Source: Candidatus Brachybacterium merdavium (GTDB taxonomy: Bacteria; Actinomycetota; Actinomycetes; Actinomycetales; Dermabacteraceae). Taken from it: a DNA stretch of 56,822 bases. Location: the NCBI GenBank assembly GCA_019118275.1, contig DWZH01000068.1, positions 1 through 56,822 on the forward strand, given 5' to 3'. The first letter of the stretch is position 1. Each line of letters begins with the position of its first letter. Below are positions 7,953 through 22,724 of the stretch, in pieces. The notes beneath the pieces were generated by a model. It saw only the letters and a list, made by a program, of their open reading frames with translations, was not told where the DNA came from and searched no databases. Made by a program: the position numbers and the translations under genes.

Positions 7953-9200
7953 GTGACTCGCATCGTCTTCACCGCCATGCCCGCGTCGGGCCACGTCAAC
8001 CCCAGCGCGCCCCTGGTCCGGGAACTCATCCATCGCGGCTTCGATGTCGAGTTCTACGCCACCGAGCAGTTCCGTCCCCTCGCCGAGTCCCTGGGGGCTG
8101 AGTTCCGGGCATACCCCGAGGACACGATCTCCTCGGCGGTGATCGCGAAGGCCACGATCGAGGGCGGCTCGACGAAAGTCGTGCAACGACTGCTCGAGTC
8201 GACGCCGACCCTGCTGGAGTTCCTGCAGTCCCAGCTGCACGAGGACCCCCCGGACGCAGTCATGTTCGACTCCAACGCCCTGTGGGGACGGATGCTGGCG
8301 ACCAGCCTGGATCGCCCCGCCATCTCCCTGATGACCACGATGTTCGTGGGTTCCGCCACGCTCCGTGCTCTGCGGGCCCGCGAACTGCTCTCCGCCGTCC
8401 GGGAGTCAGTCACTGCCGTGCCGGGCACCCTCCGGGCTCGGCGGCGGCTGCTCAGAGGGGTCGACCCAGGACTGCTTCCCGCCAGCCCGGTGTTCCCGAC
8501 CCGGGGCGAGCTGACGCTCTTCCCGATCCCCGAGTGGATGCAGGCTCCCGATCCCCGCCGGGACGCGAGCTGCCACTTCGTCGGCCCGTCGATCGAAGCC
8601 GCGGCACGCACTGAGGAATCCGATCCCGACCTCGAGGCGGTTCTCAGCGGAGCGGACCCTCTGGTGGTGGTCTCCCTGGGCACGCTGCACGCAGGCGGCC
8701 AGGACTTCTTCCGCTCCTGCATCGAGGCGTTCGCGCCGCTGCCGGCGAACGTGCTGCTGGCCGTCGGTGTCTCCACGGACCCCGCCGTCCTCGGGCAGGC
8801 CCCTTCGAACATCATCGTGCGCCGCGTCATTCCCCAGCTCGAAGCGCTGCGGCACGCTGCCGTGTTCGTGACGCACGGCGGTATGAACAGCGTGCTGGAG
8901 GCTCTCCACTTCGGGGTGCCGATGGTGGTGATCCCCCAGCAGGTCGAGCAGCTGCTGATCGGGCTGACCGTCGCCGACCGCGGGGCGGGTTGCGTGCTGC
9001 GTCCACACCTGAGCCGACGGGGCATCCCCACCGGGCAGCTCAGCGCGGCGGTCGAGTCGCTGCTGCACGAGCCGTCCTACACCGCCTGCGCCCGCTCCCT
9101 CGCGGCCACCCTCCACGAGGGAGGCGGGGCCGAGACGGCCGCAGACCACGTCGAACGCCTCCTGGGAACGGATTCACGGCAATCACGGACTGCGCGATGA
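7953..9200 (+). CDS. MGT-type (macrolide/UDP-glycosyl) GT-B glycosyltransferase
   Basis: 415 residues with an AGGAGGC ribosome binding site at 7942-7948 before the GTG. The N-terminus (MTRIVFTAMPASGHVNPSAPLVREL) is the acceptor-side Rossmann domain of the GT1 family, with the conserved GHVNP. The nucleotide-sugar site in the C-terminal half reads VFVTHGGMNSVLEALHFGVPMVVIPQQVEQ. Proteins of this kind glycosylate small molecules such as macrolides or lipids. There is no biosynthetic cluster around it, so a role in detoxification or lipid modification is possible but unsupported. Confidence 0.88.
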   Translation: MTRIVFTAMPASGHVNPSAPLVRELIHRGFDVEFYATEQFRPLAESLGAEFRAYPEDTISSAVIAKATIEGGSTKVVQRLLESTPTLLEFLQSQLHEDPPDAVMFDSNALWGRMLATSLDRPAISLMTTMFVGSATLRALRARELLSAVRESVTAVPGTLRARRRLLRGVDPGLLPASPVFPTRGELTLFPIPEWMQAPDPRRDASCHFVGPSIEAAARTEESDPDLEAVLSGADPLVVVSLGTLHAGGQDFFRSCIEAFAPLPANVLLAVGVSTDPAVLGQAPSNIIVRRVIPQLEALRHAAVFVTHGGMNSVLEALHFGVPMVVIPQQVEQLLIGLTVADRGAGCVLRPHLSRRGIPTGQLSAAVESLLHEPSYTACARSLAATLHEGGGAETAADHVERLLGTDSRQSRTAR

Positions 9201-9240
9201 ATGGCTTCACAGGGTTCGAGACCGCTGCCGCCAGAGCATC

Positions 9241-9576
9241 TCAGACGCCGGCTGTGCGGGTGGGAGTCTCGATGTCCTGTGCGGTGAAGACCGCTTCGAA
9301 AAGGCCCGGAAAGCGCGCGTCGAGGTCGTCCTTGCGGAGTGTGTTCATGATCGAGGTTCCCTGGTACTCCTGACGGATGACCCCGGCCTCGCGCAGCACT
9401 CGGAAGTGGTGCGTGGCGGTCGATTTCGACACGGGCAGATCGAACGCGACACAGGCGCGGTTGTCCAGGTGGGCGTTGAGACGACACGCGATCTGCCGGC
9501 GCAATGGGTCGGCGAGAGCGGCGAGCACCGTATCGAGTCTCATGTCCTCCCGCTCGGGATGCTCCAGCCTCCGCAC
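9241..9576 (-). CDS. ArsR-family winged-helix regulator
   Basis: 111 residues from a GTG at 9576 (GAGAGG seven bases upstream); an ATG at 9543 with a very close GGAGG is the alternative. The fold is evident from LAALADPLRRQIACRL, then the recognition helix DLPVSKSTATHHFRVLREAGVIRQEYQG, and the wing. No CxC metal motif is present; single Cys residues occur at ~31 and ~42. ATTGTA at 9615-9620 reads TACAAT on this strand and is a good -10. It is divergent from the arginase-family gene, with a double dyad between them, and probably controls that promoter and its own. Confidence 0.87.
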   Translation of the reverse strand: MRRLEHPEREDMRLDTVLAALADPLRRQIACRLNAHLDNRACVAFDLPVSKSTATHHFRVLREAGVIRQEYQGTSIMNTLRKDDLDARFPGLFEAVFTAQDIETPTRTAGV

Positions 9577-9634
9577 CGTCCGCCTCTCCCTCGAACCTGG
9601 TTCTGGCGCTTTTGATTGTACGCCAGCCTTAGTA

Positions 9635-9669
9635 GTACGGTTTTCATCGAACTACGATGGATTTCGTAC
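9635..9669. promoter_or_regulatory. Double dyad, candidate operator between arsR-type and arginase-family genes
   Basis: GTACG (9635-9639), CATCG (9645-9649), CGATG (9655-9659) and CGTAC (9665-9669) form two nested perfect inverted pairs about one centre at 9652, with 5-base spacers throughout. It lies in the short divergent intergenic region, 28 bases before the arginase-family GTG. The symmetry suits a dimeric winged-helix repressor; binding by the neighbouring ArsR protein is inference. Confidence 0.6.
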
Positions 9670-9696
9670 CTCGTCTCCGATCGAGAGGACGTCCTG

Positions 9697-10605
9697 GTGA
9701 GCAACGCCCCTGGGTTCGATGATCCGCGCACGTTGCGGCTGGTGTGGCCGCAGTGGCAGGGCGCCGGTCGCGACAACATCCAGGCCCTCCTGCCCGAGGT
9801 GCCCTATGAGCGTGCCCGCCGCGGCTACGCGACCGGGGCTCGGGTGCTGGAGGCGATCCTCCCTTCCCACGCCGGCCCGACGGAGATCGTGCCGGTGCCC
9901 GATGCCGACGACGAGGCCTCAACCGATGGCGTCGAGTCCCGCAGGGCGGTGACACAGTCCCTGCGTGCTGCTCTGGAGGCCCTGGGGAGGCACGATGCCG
10001 ACCGTGTGCTGACCCTGGGTGGAGAGTGCTCGGTGAGCGTCGCCCCGTTCGCGAAGCTCGCCCAGCAGCACGGGGATGACCTCGCGGTCATCTGGATCGA
10101 CTCCCACCCCGACACCGATACCCCTGACACCGGGTACGACGGGTATCACGCGATGGCGGTCAGCACCCTCGTCGGCCGTGGCGATCCCGAGATCACCAGC
10201 CTGCTGCCAGCCACGGTCGACCCGGCCCGGATGGCGTTGACGGCGCTGCACGCGTGGGAGGAGGACGCCTACGCGCACGTCGCCCGGTGGGGGCTTCCCG
10301 TGTTCCGTCCCGATGAGCTGCGCGACTCCAGCCAGACCCTGGTGCAGTGGCTGCAGAGGACCGGGGCGTCGAAGGTCGCCATCCATCTCGATGTCGACAC
10401 CGTCGACAGCGATGAGGCCGCGCTCGGACTGGGGAAGGTCCCCGGCGGGCTGACGCGTGCGCAGGTGCGGCGCGTGGTCGCCGATCTCGCCGCCGTGGCC
10501 GATGTCGTCGGCCTGACGATCGCGGAGTTCATTCCTCGCGACGTGCTCGCCCTGCAAGGCCTCATCGAGGGCATGCCCCTCATCCCCGGACAGACCGACC
10601 ACTGA
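9697..10605 (+). CDS. Arginase/agmatinase-family (ureohydrolase) protein
   Basis: 302 residues from the GTG at 9697 (GAGAGGAC at 9683-9690). The family hydrolyses guanidino groups (arginine, agmatine, formiminoglutamate) with a binuclear manganese site. Visible metal motifs are IDSHPDTD (Asp-x-His-x-Asp present) and HLDVDTVD (Asp-x-Asp present). The first motif, normally GGDHS with a His ligand, reads GGECSVS, so a Cys replaces that His. The C-terminus has the expected EFIPRD glutamate. The substrate is unknown. Regulation by the divergent ArsR-type protein is likely. Confidence 0.82.
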   Translation: MSNAPGFDDPRTLRLVWPQWQGAGRDNIQALLPEVPYERARRGYATGARVLEAILPSHAGPTEIVPVPDADDEASTDGVESRRAVTQSLRAALEALGRHDADRVLTLGGECSVSVAPFAKLAQQHGDDLAVIWIDSHPDTDTPDTGYDGYHAMAVSTLVGRGDPEITSLLPATVDPARMALTALHAWEEDAYAHVARWGLPVFRPDELRDSSQTLVQWLQRTGASKVAIHLDVDTVDSDEAALGLGKVPGGLTRAQVRRVVADLAAVADVVGLTIAEFIPRDVLALQGLIEGMPLIPGQTDH

Positions 10606-10651
10606 CACCAACGACGACGGCGGACAGCGAACAGAGAAGGCGAGATCACGC

Positions 10652-10819
10652 ATGACCACCATCGGATCGGTCGGGACGGGCCTGACCGGCAACCTTGCCC
10701 GCCCGGCCTCGAACGGGCGCTTCGACCCCGGCGAGGGCGTTCGCATGACGGTCAGGGAGACCGACGGCGGGCGCAGTGGGCGCGGAAGCGGGCCGTCTTC
10801 ATGCGCTGCCGCTCAGTAA
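10652..10819 (+). CDS. Possible 55-residue protein of unknown function
   Basis: An ATG-started frame follows the arginase-family stop by 46 bases, with a weak GAGAAGG about 14 bases upstream. The first 35 residues (MTTIGSVGTGLTGNLARP and onward) look like protein, while the last 20 are a Gly/Ser/Arg-rich run, as if an original gene had been cut. The frame overlaps the end of the convergent baeRF-type gene by a few bases. It could be a remnant of a longer gene or spurious. Confidence 0.25.
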   Translation: MTTIGSVGTGLTGNLARPASNGRFDPGEGVRMTVRETDGGRSGRGSGPSSCAAAQ

Positions 10820-11916
10820 CGGAACGTGGCCAGACCCTCACTGTCGATCGCGCCGAGCGTGCGCAACACGCCTGACCCTTTCAGGGTGCCGATGAGCGCG
10901 CGGTTCGCCAGCTCCCGAGACTCCTGATCGCTGATCCCGTTCTCGGCCCGGGGCAGGAAGAGGGTGTCCACGCGCCGCTCGGCAGCGGCTTGCGCGATCT
11001 CCACGAGATCGAAGGAGCCCTTGCCGGCATGTGCCAGTGACCGCGCCCGGTCCTGCTCCTCCGCCTCGCGGGCCACCTCTTCGGTGTTCACGAGCTGCCA
11101 GGCGGCTGAGCGCAGCTCATCCGGGAGCGCCCGCTCGGGGTTGCCGGCGATCACTCCGTCGAAGATGGCTGGGTACGGGCACGACGCTTTGAAGATGGGC
11201 AGATACTCGGCCACGGCCGCCAGCACGAGCAGCTGAGAGCGTGCCGTTCCCAGGCGGGTGCCGATCGCCTGTCCGACGGCGTGGATGTACTTCTCCAGCA
11301 GGAGACGGTCGGTGTCTCCTCCGCTGCCTTGGAAGCTCGGCGTGCCGTCCGCACCGGCGGAGGCCGGACGCACGTCCAATTCCCGCTCGGGCAGCTCGTC
11401 GATCACCTCATCGAATGAGGCGGGCACATTCTCCAGTGGAATCTCTTCGATGACGTTCCGGGTCGAATCGAACAGCCGCACCGAGTTCTGTGCCAACGCG
11501 AGCACGTACAGCTTGCGGTCGCTCGCCAGTACCGGCGCGAGCGGCAGGAGGTTGAACTGCTCCCCCACGGTCACGCTGTCGCCCAGCTCGATCGGCACAC
11601 GCACCGGCAGGAAGAACCCCTCGGCGAGGAACACGATGAGTCCGCGGCTCTGCAGCCGCCAGTACGAGGAATCTGTGACGAGCGCTGATACGGGCTCCAG
11701 GAGCTCGCCCGCCTCTGCCTCCCCCCGCCCCGATTCCACAAGTCGGGCCTTGGCATCGCGCACCTGATTCTTCAGGGTGAGTGCTGAGACCTTGTCGGTG
11801 CTCCCGGTGACATCGGTGGACACGGTGAAGGTGAGGGTGACACCTCCTTGTTCTTGACGCTCCAGGACGGAGCTGAAGTCGAGCGGATCGACTATTCCTT
11901 GGGAGTGTCGTGTCAT
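10813..11916 (-). CDS. baeRF-type protein (bacterial archaeo-eukaryotic release-factor family)
   Basis: 367 residues; AAGGAAGGG eight bases before the ATG at 11916 supports the start. The order of features fits the baeRF families: an N-terminal domain with SYWRLQSRGLIVFLAEGFFLPVRVP, then LPLAPVLASDRKLYVLALAQNSVRLFDS, and a C-terminal eRF1-like/L7Ae-like half (RSQLLVLAAVAEYLPIFKA, later VDTLFLPRAE). I think family 3 or 7 but cannot separate them by eye. These proteins are thought to act on ribosome-associated substrates; the role in bacteria is not established. TAAACT at 11997-12002 (minus strand) is a possible -10. Confidence 0.75.
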   Translation of the reverse strand: MTRHSQGIVDPLDFSSVLERQEQGGVTLTFTVSTDVTGSTDKVSALTLKNQVRDAKARLVESGRGEAEAGELLEPVSALVTDSSYWRLQSRGLIVFLAEGFFLPVRVPIELGDSVTVGEQFNLLPLAPVLASDRKLYVLALAQNSVRLFDSTRNVIEEIPLENVPASFDEVIDELPERELDVRPASAGADGTPSFQGSGGDTDRLLLEKYIHAVGQAIGTRLGTARSQLLVLAAVAEYLPIFKASCPYPAIFDGVIAGNPERALPDELRSAAWQLVNTEEVAREAEEQDRARSLAHAGKGSFDLVEIAQAAAERRVDTLFLPRAENGISDQESRELANRALIGTLKGSGVLRTLGAIDSEGLATFRY

Positions 11917-12260
11917 GGGGCGCACCCTTCCTTTGCGTGCGTCAGACGGTGTTCGCGACTCGACCGGATCGGTGCGTACCGTCTCTGGTGTGCCCCAGTT
12001 TATCCGCCCCGGGGCACGCGTCAGCCGCCGTTGGTCCTGCCCTGCTCCTGTTGACATCTGGGACAGCGGGTCACGCTGACCTGCGGGAGAGTTGTCGCTA
12101 TGGGCACGCGGAAGAGGCACACGCCGGAGTACTGCGCTCGTCCACTTTGCTGGCATCGCCGAGCATCCGCACGAAACGGAGGGAGGCGGTGAAAGAGACG
12201 ACTGACGGTGGCTCACGCCGATCATTCAGACGGTCGAGGGATTGACCATCAGTGCTTCAG
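11917..12260. other. Intergenic region between baeRF-type gene and tRNA-Ala
   Basis: No gene was recognised on either strand. It holds the probable promoter of the leftward baeRF-type gene (-10 candidate at 11997-12002) and the 3' trailer of the tRNA-Ala transcript. Confidence 0.5.
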
Positions 12261-12333
12261 TGGAGCCTAGGGGACTCGAACCCCTAACCCTCTGCTTGCA
12301 AAGCAGATGCGCTACCAATTGCGCCAAGGCCCC
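12261..12333 (-). tRNA. tRNA-Ala(UGC)
   Basis: 73 nucleotides fold into a standard cloverleaf. The acceptor stem GGGGCCT/AGGCTCC contains the G3-U70 wobble pair that is the identity element for alanine. The anticodon loop TTTGCAA gives anticodon UGC, and the T-arm has GGTTCGAGTCC. CCA is not encoded (CTGA follows the discriminator A), so it must be added by the nucleotidyltransferase encoded at 50287. Confidence 0.97.
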
Positions 12334-12371
12334 TCGGCGCACCGGCGCCAGGTTACTGCGGTGACGGCTGG

Positions 12372-12557
12372 TCAGACCCGCTCGGCAGGAGAGGCCTGCG
12401 TCTGCTGGACGGTCTGGGCCTCCTGCTCGGCGGAGATCCGCTCGGCCTCGGCCCACAGGTCGTTGTGCAGGCGATCCGTCTCGACCTTCCGCCACACGAG
12501 AATCCCAGCGAGGCTGGTGCCGATCAGGACGGCGGCGAACTGGATGAGCTTCTTCAC
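12372..12557 (-). CDS. DLW-39 family small membrane protein
   Basis: 61 residues: a Lys-Lys start, one transmembrane segment at about 4-22 (LIQFAAVLIGTSLAGILVW), then a charged helix containing the family signature HNDLWAEA. This small actinobacterial family is usually encoded near gyrA and the tRNA-Ile/tRNA-Ala pair, as here, and its function is unknown. It lies between the two tRNA genes on the same strand, with 38 and 21 bases on either side, so it may be co-transcribed with them. Confidence 0.85.
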   Translation of the reverse strand: MKKLIQFAAVLIGTSLAGILVWRKVETDRLHNDLWAEAERISAEQEAQTVQQTQASPAERV

Positions 12558-12578
12558 GAGTCCTCCGATTCTCGAAAG

Positions 12579-12652
12579 TGGGCCTAACTGGACTTGAACC
12601 AGTGACCTCTGTCTTATCAGGACAGCGCTCTAACCGACTGAGCTATAGGCCC
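12579..12652 (-). tRNA. tRNA-Ile(GAU)
   Basis: 74 nucleotides. Acceptor stem GGGCCTA/TAGGCCC, D-arm AGCTCAGTCGGTTAGAGC, anticodon loop CTGATAA with anticodon GAU, and T-arm GGTTCAAGTCC. The discriminator is A and CCA is not encoded. The position downstream of gyrA and DUF3566 is standard for actinobacteria. Confidence 0.97.
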
Positions 12653-12793
12653 TTGGACGCTGTTCCCGAAGCCTACCGGGTCAGCCACCGACGCATCACA
12701 CTACAGCTCGAGCATCCCGATCGTCCACCGGGGAGGGGCCGCTGTACGGGAGGTCACAGCGGGCGCGGCTACGTCTGCCACCGTTCGTGGCCC

Positions 12794-13582
12794 TCACCGT
12801 GGAGGGAGCGTCCGCGGCAGTCCGTCGGGCACCACCAATGCCCGCTCCCGCAGCAACGTCCCGACGCCCGCAGGATCCCAAGCCAGCCGCGCGCAGATCT
12901 CAGCGGCCTCCCCGGAGAAGGCCTCCGCACCGGTCAGAGCGTCCAGCAGCCCGAACAGATCCTGCTGTCCGGCCTGGAAGGGCAAGGGCCTCCTGTCGGG
13001 GCGGCCAGCCGGGGCGGGCAGGGGCGGACCATCGGCGATCACTCCCCACCGGGAGGCGTAGACCGCGAACCGGGCCGGGCGCTGGCCGGTGGGGAGCTCG
13101 AGGGGGTGGCCTGCCTGCGTGAGTTCGATCCGTTCGTAGTTGGGTTCACTGCGGTCGACGATCTCCAGCTGCGCCGCATCGAACCAGGTGGCGACGAGCT
13201 CGGTCACCGCACCGGGAGCGTGGTGCGGGGCGGCGGCGATATAGCCGCGCGCGGAGACATGCGCGGAGTGACCCACAGCGAGCTCCTGGACGGTGCAGGA
13301 CAGGAAGGGGGTGGTCACCGGGCTGACGAGTCCGAAACGGCGGTACTTGGCGGCGATCACGGCCGGCGACTGATTGGAGCCGACCGCCACGACCAAGGTG
13401 CGGTCGGCCAGGGGCGCGGCGCCCTCGTCCCTCAGAGCCTCATCCACCTGCTCCAGGTCCGCCCGTGGGTCGAGCTCCCGGACACCCTCACGGTGGAGCA
13501 TCGCTGCTTGAACGCCCTGCTCCGGCCAGGGATAGAGCTCCGGCGCGTCGGGGGAAGGATCGAGGGGAGGGTCGGGGGCCAT
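12794..13582 (-). CDS. Conserved actinobacterial protein of unknown function
   Basis: 262 residues from the ATG at 13582; an earlier ATG at 13627 has its Shine-Dalgarno-like AAGG directly abutting and is less likely. Features that look conserved are an early YPWPEQGVQAAML, VVAVGSNQSPAVIAAKY, a central VGHSAHVSARGYIAAAPHH and FDAAQLEIVDRSEPNY. The GSNQSP segment loosely resembles the YGSN loop of gamma-glutamylcyclotransferase-type folds, but I do not claim that activity. No signal peptide or membrane segment. It is divergent from the YbaK-type gene. Confidence 0.7.
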   Translation of the reverse strand: MAPDPPLDPSPDAPELYPWPEQGVQAAMLHREGVRELDPRADLEQVDEALRDEGAAPLADRTLVVAVGSNQSPAVIAAKYRRFGLVSPVTTPFLSCTVQELAVGHSAHVSARGYIAAAPHHAPGAVTELVATWFDAAQLEIVDRSEPNYERIELTQAGHPLELPTGQRPARFAVYASRWGVIADGPPLPAPAGRPDRRPLPFQAGQQDLFGLLDALTGAEAFSGEAAEICARLAWDPAGVGTLLRERALVVPDGLPRTLPPR

Positions 13583-13734
13583 GGTCTCGACCCTAGGTCG
13601 AACACCGGTCCCCGTCGCTGAATCCATCCTTCTAAGAGTCCGACTCCCCCTGCCCCCAGCCTGCGATCCACCGGAGAGGCGGCGCCTCCGACCCAGGGCC
13701 GCAGCGTTCCCGTGGCGCCGTCTATCGTTGCTCC

Positions 13735-14214
13735 ATGGACCAACAGCGTGCGACAGCAGCCCTCGAGGCGTCCGGGCTGGACTTCACCCTCACCCGCCAT
13801 GGCCACGTGTCCTCTCTCGCCGAGGCCGCTGCAGCCCGGGGCGTCCAGCCCCGCGACATCATCAAGACCCTGGTGGTGCGCCGTTCCGAGGGTGAGCACC
13901 TGTTCGCCCTGGTCCCTGGGGACCGTGAGATCTCCTGGCCCAAGCTGCGGGCTCTGCTCGGCGTCAATCGCCTGTCCATGCCGGACCAGGACGGCGCCAA
14001 GGAAGCGACCGGCTACGAGCGCGGCACCATTACGCCCTTCGGTTCGACCACGGCATGGCCGGTCATCGCCGATGCCTCGCTGAGCGGCGATCGCGAGCGC
14101 ACCATCTCCCTCGGCGCCGGGGAGCACGGGGTCGCCGCCACAGTCAACGCCGAAGCGGCGCTCGCGCATCTCGAGGCCCAGGTCGCCGACATCACCGAAC
14201 TGCAGGAGAGCTGA
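13735..14214 (+). CDS. YbaK/EbsC-family aminoacyl-tRNA deacylase
   Basis: 159 residues, the full family length, with one YbaK domain: GVQPRDIIKTLVVR, then FALVPGDREISWPKLRALLG, and ERGTITPFGSTTAWPVIADASL, containing the GxxxPFG segment that forms the editing site. Members hydrolyse mischarged tRNAs (Cys-tRNA-Pro or Ala-tRNA-Pro) in the cytoplasm; which one cannot be read from the sequence. The ATG at 13735 is the only reasonable start. It is a single gene. Confidence 0.88.
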   Translation: MDQQRATAALEASGLDFTLTRHGHVSSLAEAAAARGVQPRDIIKTLVVRRSEGEHLFALVPGDREISWPKLRALLGVNRLSMPDQDGAKEATGYERGTITPFGSTTAWPVIADASLSGDRERTISLGAGEHGVAATVNAEAALAHLEAQVADITELQES

Positions 14215-14349
14215 ACGCCTCCCAGGAGGCCAGCGAGGGGTCGGAGGAAGCAACCGAGGCGTCGGCGAAGGCCGCTGCGGCGTCCCAGGAACGGCGTCCC
14301 AGGAAGCCAACGAAGCGTCCGGGAAGGCCGCTGGACGGCCCCGAAACGA

Positions 14350-14396
14350 GTTGCGCGCCGAAATCTTCCCGACTTTGGAAGATTTCGGCGCCCAAC
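14350..14396. repeat. Long inverted repeat, possible bidirectional terminator
   Basis: Arms 14350-14369 and 14377-14396 pair at 19 of 20 positions around a 7-base loop; the core GCCGAAATCTTCC is perfect. It lies between the convergent YbaK-type gene and DUF3566 gene and could end both transcripts, although no U-tract is present. Two near-copies of ACATCGGTGAC follow at 14411-14460. Confidence 0.5.
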
Positions 14397-14490
14397 TGGG
14401 GCATCCCAGGTGTCATGTCTCAGGACATCGGTGACAGTTCCACATCAGGGCATCGGTGACTGGAGCATCCCGGGGTCAGCAGCCGCGAGC

Positions 14491-14537
14491 GGCCACGCCC
14501 ACCAGACCAGCGCCGCGGCCACGCCCACCAGACCAGC
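14491..14537. repeat. 26-bp direct repeat, two copies
   Basis: GGCCACGCCCACCAGACCAG occurs at 14491 and again at 14517, so the unit is 26 bases. It is in the gene-free stretch 14215-14591 and has no coding role that I can see. Confidence 0.6.
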
Positions 14538-14591
14538 ACCCCAGGCTGCGCGCGCCGGGGCGACGACCCGGACGGCAGACGGCTGACCTTC

Positions 14592-15140
14592 TCACTCGTC
14601 AGTGAACGTCAGCTTCAGTCCACCCAGCAGCGCGGCGACGATGTTGTACAGGAAGGCCAGCAGGGTGCCGAGCGCGGTGATGATCACGACGTTGACCACC
14701 GCGACCACGGTTCCGTAGCTGACCATCTTCGAGAAGCTGAAGAAGTCCATGAAGGGCAGCGGCTCATCGTTGTTGAGGTCGCGTCCCAGCTGGTCGATCT
14801 GATTCCACAGGCCGATCGCGTCGACCAGGTTCCACAGCAGCACGACGGCCACCACGGTGGCGATGCCTATGGCGATGGCCACCAGGAACGACAGCTTCAT
14901 CACCGAGAACGGGTCCAGCCGGGCCAGGGTCAGGCGCACCCGACGCGGCCCCCGCCTCTCCCCCTCTGCGGGGCTGCTCGCGGAGGTGGGCTTGGCCGGA
15001 CTGCGGCTGGCGCCGCGCGAGGCGGAGCCGCGCCCGGAGCCGAGCGTGCCCGTCTCCGTCGGCGTCTCCTCGTCGGCGGCCGGCAGCTTCGACGTGGGGT
15101 CGGACTGCGTGGTGCTGGCCTGGGAGTTGCTCGTGGCCAC
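14592..15140 (-). CDS. DUF3566 membrane protein
   Basis: 182 residues. About 65 N-terminal residues are disordered (Ser/Thr/Pro/Gly rich). The DUF3566 domain follows: RRVRLTLARLDPFSVMKLSFLVAIAIG opens the first membrane helix, and a second helix with VVAVVNVVIITALGTLLAFLYNIVAALLGG closes it, with a short extracytoplasmic loop. The family is almost always encoded directly after gyrA in actinobacteria; the function is not established. The gene starts four bases after the gyrA stop, so the two are co-transcribed. Confidence 0.93.
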   Translation of the reverse strand: MATSNSQASTTQSDPTSKLPAADEETPTETGTLGSGRGSASRGASRSPAKPTSASSPAEGERRGPRRVRLTLARLDPFSVMKLSFLVAIAIGIATVVAVVLLWNLVDAIGLWNQIDQLGRDLNNDEPLPFMDFFSFSKMVSYGTVVAVVNVVIITALGTLLAFLYNIVAALLGGLKLTFTDE

Positions 15141-15143
15141 GGA

Positions 15144-18080
<2,937 letters not shown>

Positions 18081-18162
18081 GGGGAAGGCCTTTCAGCGGT
18101 GGCCGGGTAGCGGGTCCGTCCCGGAGCGCGCGGACTCAGCGCGCGCCTCTCGGGGAAACGGA

Positions 18163-20547
<2,385 letters not shown>

Positions 20548-20567
20548 TCACGCATATGACCTCGCAA

Positions 20568-20576
20568 TGTGGATAA
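20568..20576 (-). promoter_or_regulatory. Perfect DnaA box upstream of gyrB
   Basis: TTATCCACA on the minus strand exactly matches the DnaA consensus. It lies about 40 bases upstream of the -10 candidate of gyrB, where bound DnaA could influence transcription. A single chance match cannot be excluded. Confidence 0.6.
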
Positions 20577-20726
20577 CCAGACGCATGATCACCTCGCAGG
20601 CGGGCCGGGGCGGCCTCTGGGACGCGCGGATGGGGCCTTCGATGGGGGCCGGTATCTCTCCCGGGGTGCTCGTGCGGCAGACGGGCATCTGGCGAATCTT
20701 CGATAGGGGCCGGCGAGCGGGGAGAC

Positions 20727-20755
20727 GGCACCGGCGACGCGGGGCCGCCGGTGCC
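20727..20755 (-). terminator. Terminator hairpin after the riboflavin operon
   Basis: Arms 20727-20736 and 20746-20755 are a perfect 10-bp GC-rich inverted repeat around a 9-base loop, starting 15 bases beyond the ribH stop. No U-tract follows, as is common for actinobacterial hairpin terminators. Confidence 0.55.
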
Positions 20756-20769
20756 TCCACGGCACGGGG

Positions 20770-22720
<1,951 letters not shown>

Positions 22721-22724
<4 letters not shown>

